Source of the DNA: an uncultured Thalassospira sp.
Lineage (GTDB): Bacteria > Pseudomonadota > Alphaproteobacteria > Rhodospirillales_A > Thalassospiraceae
NCBI GenBank assembly: GCA_946885765.1
Contig: CAMPHD010000114.1
Span: 1 to 8,684, forward strand
Direction of reading: 5' to 3'
Length of the DNA: 8,684 nt
A program made the position numbers and the translations under genes. Positions within the stretch are counted from its first letter, which is position 1. The number at the start of each line of letters is the position of its first letter. Shown piece after piece: positions 6,520-8,684 of the stretch. The notes under the pieces were generated by a model. It was not told where the DNA came from, made no database searches, and saw nothing but the letters and a program-made list of their open reading frames with translations.

Positions 6520-6545
6520 GATTTCCCCAAATAAGAATGGAAATC
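6520..6545. promoter_or_regulatory. Inverted repeat GATTTCC-N12-GGAAATC
   Basis: Perfect 7-bp arms lie at 6520-6526 and 6539-6545, ending two bases before the candidate -35. The position fits a regulator contacting RNA polymerase. No NikR-like GTATGA/TCATAC pair is visible. Confidence 0.4.
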
Positions 6546-6547
6546 AG

Positions 6548-6577
6548 TTGCACCATATTGACGCAATTGCATATTAC
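6548..6577 (+). promoter_or_regulatory. Candidate sigma-70-type promoter of the ABC transporter operon
   Basis: TTGCAC (6548-6553) and TATTAC (6572-6577) are 18 bases apart. The -10 matches four of six consensus bases. The spacer contains GCAATTGCA (6563-6571), a nonamer also present in the rhodanese promoter region at 690-698. Confidence 0.4.
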
Positions 6578-6583
6578 TTGCGC

Positions 6584-6612
6584 CAGCAATCTGAGATGCA
6601 TTCGCATTGCTG
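6584..6612 (+). other. Leader inverted repeat CAGCAAT-N15-ATTGCTG
   Basis: Perfect 7-bp arms lie at 6584-6590 and 6606-6612, with ATGCAT inside the loop. If transcribed from the candidate promoter, it would be a hairpin at the very 5' end of the message, 29 bases before the permease ATG. As DNA it would be an operator overlapping the transcript start. Confidence 0.4.
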
Positions 6613-6641
6613 TTTGATTACGCAAGATGGGAACCTGACCG

Positions 6642-7580
6642 ATGGCGTCCCGCCTGACCGCCCGCATCACACATGCCCTTGTTTTGCTGCTTGCCGTTTC
6701 GGTTGCGGGCTTTACCCTGCTTCGGCTGATGCCGGGTGATTTTGCCGAAGTCCTGTTGATGGCGCAGATGGACGGCACCCTGCCCGATGCCAATCAGGTT
6801 GCCCGATTTGCCAATGACCATGGCCTCAACGATCCATTGCCGATGCAATATCTCCGCTGGCTTGGCGGATTGATGCAAGGAGATCTTGGACTTTCGCTTG
6901 TCACGCGCGAACCAATTATTGACGACATTTTTTTGCGTATCCAACAATCACTGATCCTTGCGGTCTGTGCGCTTGGTGTTGCGCTTTTGCTGGCCGTGCC
7001 TCTTGGCATTGTGTGTGCAGTTTATCCCGGCAGCAAAATTGATCGTATCGCGGGGGTGATCAGCGTAATCGGCATGTCGATCCCGAATTTCTGGTACTCG
7101 CTGTTGCTTGCCCTGCTGTTTTCGCTTGCACTTGGCTGGTTGCCGACCGGCGGGCATGGCACATGGGCGCACGCGGTTTTGCCGACCCTAGTGATTGCGA
7201 CATCCATCACCGGCGTTCTGTCGCGGTTCGTGCGCAGCAGTCTTCTGGAAGAATTATCAAAACCCTATATCCGCACCGCACGCGCCAAGGGCGGGCGACG
7301 GCGGCGTGTGGTTCTGCATCATGCCATTCCCAATATCGTGCCGGGTCTTCTGACATTTTCCGGGCTGCAGTTTGCCCGAATTTTTGACGGCATGATCATC
7401 GTCGAAACGCTGTTTGCATGGCCGGGGATCGGGCGCTATCTGGTGGAATCGCTGCTTAATCGTGATTATCCGGCGATACAGGCCTGTTTCCTTCTGATTG
7501 CCGCATCCTATATTCTGGTCAACCTGATCGTCGATATCACCATATCGATTTACGATCCCCGCACGCGCGAGATCGTCTAG
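6642..7580 (+). CDS. ABC importer permease, NikB/DppB type
   Basis: This 312-residue inner-membrane permease belongs to the peptide/nickel/opine uptake class. It begins with a membrane helix at about 11-30 ending in the family signature LLRLMPGD (26-33). A periplasmic stretch runs to about 100, and further helices lie near 102-127, 138-166, 177-196, 235-258 and 280-301. The cytoplasmic EAA loop that docks the ATPase is at about 200-233 (PYIRTARAKG, then HHAIPN). The C-terminal block FAWPGIGRY and NRDYPAIQ is like E. coli NikB as I remember it, but is also shared with peptide permeases, so the substrate is left open. An upstream in-frame ATG at 6627 hits a stop after three codons, confirming 6642. 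The ribosome site is weak. It is the first gene of the operon and pairs with the next permease. Confidence 0.93.
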   Translation: MASRLTARITHALVLLLAVSVAGFTLLRLMPGDFAEVLLMAQMDGTLPDANQVARFANDHGLNDPLPMQYLRWLGGLMQGDLGLSLVTREPIIDDIFLRIQQSLILAVCALGVALLLAVPLGIVCAVYPGSKIDRIAGVISVIGMSIPNFWYSLLLALLFSLALGWLPTGGHGTWAHAVLPTLVIATSITGVLSRFVRSSLLEELSKPYIRTARAKGGRRRRVVLHHAIPNIVPGLLTFSGLQFARIFDGMIIVETLFAWPGIGRYLVESLLNRDYPAIQACFLLIAASYILVNLIVDITISIYDPRTREIV

Positions 7581-8450
7581 ATGCTGGCGCGATCCTTTGT
7601 TCCCAAATTCATCGCCCACGAAAAGCTGGCCGCCCTTCTTGGCCGGAATGGCAATCTGTATGCAGCCATCGTCGTATCGGTGATGGTGGCGATCCTGATC
7701 CTGCCGTTCTTTGCGCCGCACGATCCCTATCAGACCCAATTCCTGTTTCGGTTGAAGCCGCCAAGTCTGGATTATCCGCTGGGCACGGATGCGATGGGGC
7801 GCTGCGTGTTTTCACGATTGCTTCATGGCGCACGGCTTACCACCGCATCGGCGATTGTCGTGGTGATAGCCTCATCACTGTTTGGCAGTCTGCTTGGCAC
7901 GGTTGCGGCAATGATCGGTGGGACACCGGACCGCATCCTGATGCGGTTCTGCGAGGGCATTTCGGTTTTTCCGGCATTGGCAATCAGCATGATCATTGCC
8001 GGGGTGCTGGGGCTTGGACTTAACGCCGTTATCATCGCCCTGATCGCCATTCACTGGACCGACTATGCCCGGATCGTTCGCAATGCGGTGATTGTCGAGC
8101 GGGCCAAGCCCTATGTCATGGCAGCCGAGGCACTTGGCGCACCGCGCCACCGGATCGCAAGACGCCATATCCTTCCCAATATCGTCGGGCCACTTCTGAC
8201 GCTTGGCGCCTATTCCATGTCGTGGGTGATCCTGTCCTTTGCCGGGCTCAGTTTCCTTGGACTTGGTGTTGAACCGGGGACACCGGAATGGGGCCTGATG
8301 ATTGCTGAATCCCGCAACTATCTTCGCGATTACCCGCGGCTGGTTCTGGCGCCTGGCCTGACCATTGCCGGGTTTGTCGTTGCCGTAAACCTGCTTGGAG
8401 ACGCGCTTGGCGATCGTTTCCGGCTCAGTCAGATCAACTATCTTCACTAG
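7581..8450 (+). CDS. ABC importer permease, NikC/DppC type
   Basis: This 289-residue inner-membrane partner permease forms the heterodimeric channel with the preceding gene. A first helix at about 27-45 is followed by the DppC-class signatures FFAPHDPY (43-50) and PLGTDAMGR (66-74). More helices lie near 88-113, 128-160, 206-230 and 257-277. The EAA loop is at about 174-205 (AAEALGAPRH, then HILPNI). SFLGLGV (224-230) and EWGLMI (236-241) are further family hallmarks. The segment GVLGLGLNAVIIA (141-153) resembles NikC as remembered, but this does not prove nickel transport. Its ATG directly abuts the TAG stop of the previous gene with no gap, indicating translational coupling and equal synthesis. 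No good ribosome site of its own is seen. Confidence 0.93.
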   Translation: MLARSFVPKFIAHEKLAALLGRNGNLYAAIVVSVMVAILILPFFAPHDPYQTQFLFRLKPPSLDYPLGTDAMGRCVFSRLLHGARLTTASAIVVVIASSLFGSLLGTVAAMIGGTPDRILMRFCEGISVFPALAISMIIAGVLGLGLNAVIIALIAIHWTDYARIVRNAVIVERAKPYVMAAEALGAPRHRIARRHILPNIVGPLLTLGAYSMSWVILSFAGLSFLGLGVEPGTPEWGLMIAESRNYLRDYPRLVLAPGLTIAGFVVAVNLLGDALGDRFRLSQINYLH

Positions 8451-8460
8451 AAGGATCATT

Positions 8461-8684
8461 ATGACGATATTCAGGAAGACCCTTTGCACTTTTGCCTTTG
8501 CAACACTGGCAATCGGTGCCATCGCAACCACACCACAGAAAGCAGCGGCAACCGAACAGGATACGCTGGTTGTCGGCACCATGTGGGAAGCCCTTCCGCT
8601 GGCGATGCAGCCGCGCCGGTCACGCTTTTTCAATGAAAGCGAGATACTCGATACGCTGGTCAAACTTGACTATGACCTGAATAC
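8461..8684 (+). CDS. Periplasmic substrate-binding protein, family 5, N-terminal part
   Basis: Only the first 74 codons are present; the frame is open to the window end. Residues 1-6 are a basic n-region, and about 7-23 a hydrophobic core. A likely signal peptidase I site lies near residue 30 after KAAA, giving a soluble periplasmic protein. The mature start TLVVGTMWEA followed by ILDTLVKLDYDLN fits the family 5 solute-binding proteins that feed Nik/Dpp/Opp permeases. There is no lipobox cysteine at the cleavage site. The ribosome site AAGGA (8451-8455) is five bases from the ATG, stronger than those of the permeases, as expected for a binding protein made in excess. It follows the permease stop by 10 bases. 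The unusual order puts it after both permeases. The ligand cannot be deduced. Confidence 0.85.
   Translation, partial: MTIFRKTLCTFAFATLAIGAIATTPQKAAATEQDTLVVGTMWEALPLAMQPRRSRFFNESEILDTLVKLDYDLN

Larger units (their letters stand above)
6328..6641. other. Intergenic region between spoVR and the ABC transporter operon
   Basis: There is no plausible gene here. The first half has GC content like the genes and only weak hairpins, with no intrinsic terminator with a T-tract after spoVR. The second half is AT-richer and carries a promoter-like sequence and three inverted repeats, listed separately. The transporter operon thus appears to have its own promoter. Confidence 0.6.

Noticed and set aside
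6328..6641. NikR or riboswitch control of the transporter operon
   Set aside because: No GTATGA/TCATAC pair is present, and no riboswitch core I recognise can be traced in the leader.

Overview
The window looks like chromosomal DNA of a mid-to-high GC alphaproteobacterium. The codon use, the prkA-yeaH-spoVR operon and the style of the ABC permeases would fit a marine Rhodospirillales such as Thalassospira, but that genus is an inference from memory and not something the sequence proves. No rRNA, tRNA, CRISPR array, insertion sequence or phage gene was found.

Layout. Positions 1 to about 270 contain no convincing gene. Their composition is unlike the rest of the window: TG-rich at first, then purine-rich with short tandem units. 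They may be foreign or a misjoined end. A small single-domain rhodanese gene (279-614, minus strand) follows. It faces away from a roughly 670-base gap that holds several dyad-symmetric motifs and one exact CtrA-type TTAA-N7-TTAA match. The core of the window is a plus-strand operon: prkA (1281-3227), yeaH of the DUF444 family (3374-4723) and spoVR (4720-6327). prkA and yeaH are separated by 146 bases carrying two strong perfect stem-loops. yeaH and spoVR overlap by four bases. A 314-base gap with a promoter-like sequence and three inverted repeats leads into a second operon for an ABC importer of the peptide/nickel class: a NikB/DppB-type permease (6642-7580), a NikC/DppC-type permease (7581-8450) and the start of a family 5 periplasmic binding protein (8461 to the window end).

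How the genes work together. PrkA is a AAA+ ATPase long annotated as a serine protein kinase. YeaH carries a von Willebrand A-like metal-binding (MIDAS) site. SpoVR is a conserved protein of unknown biochemistry, tied to spore cortex formation in Bacillus. The three genes travel together in many bacteria and are linked to stationary phase or nutrient stress in enterobacteria. The AAA+ plus VWA pairing resembles MoxR/VWA and Mg-chelatase I/D pairs, which suggests an ATP-driven remodelling machine, with SpoVR as a partner or client. It is the most biologically interesting content here, but as a gene cluster it is already known. The ABC genes form a separate transport unit whose ATPases and substrate lie outside the window.
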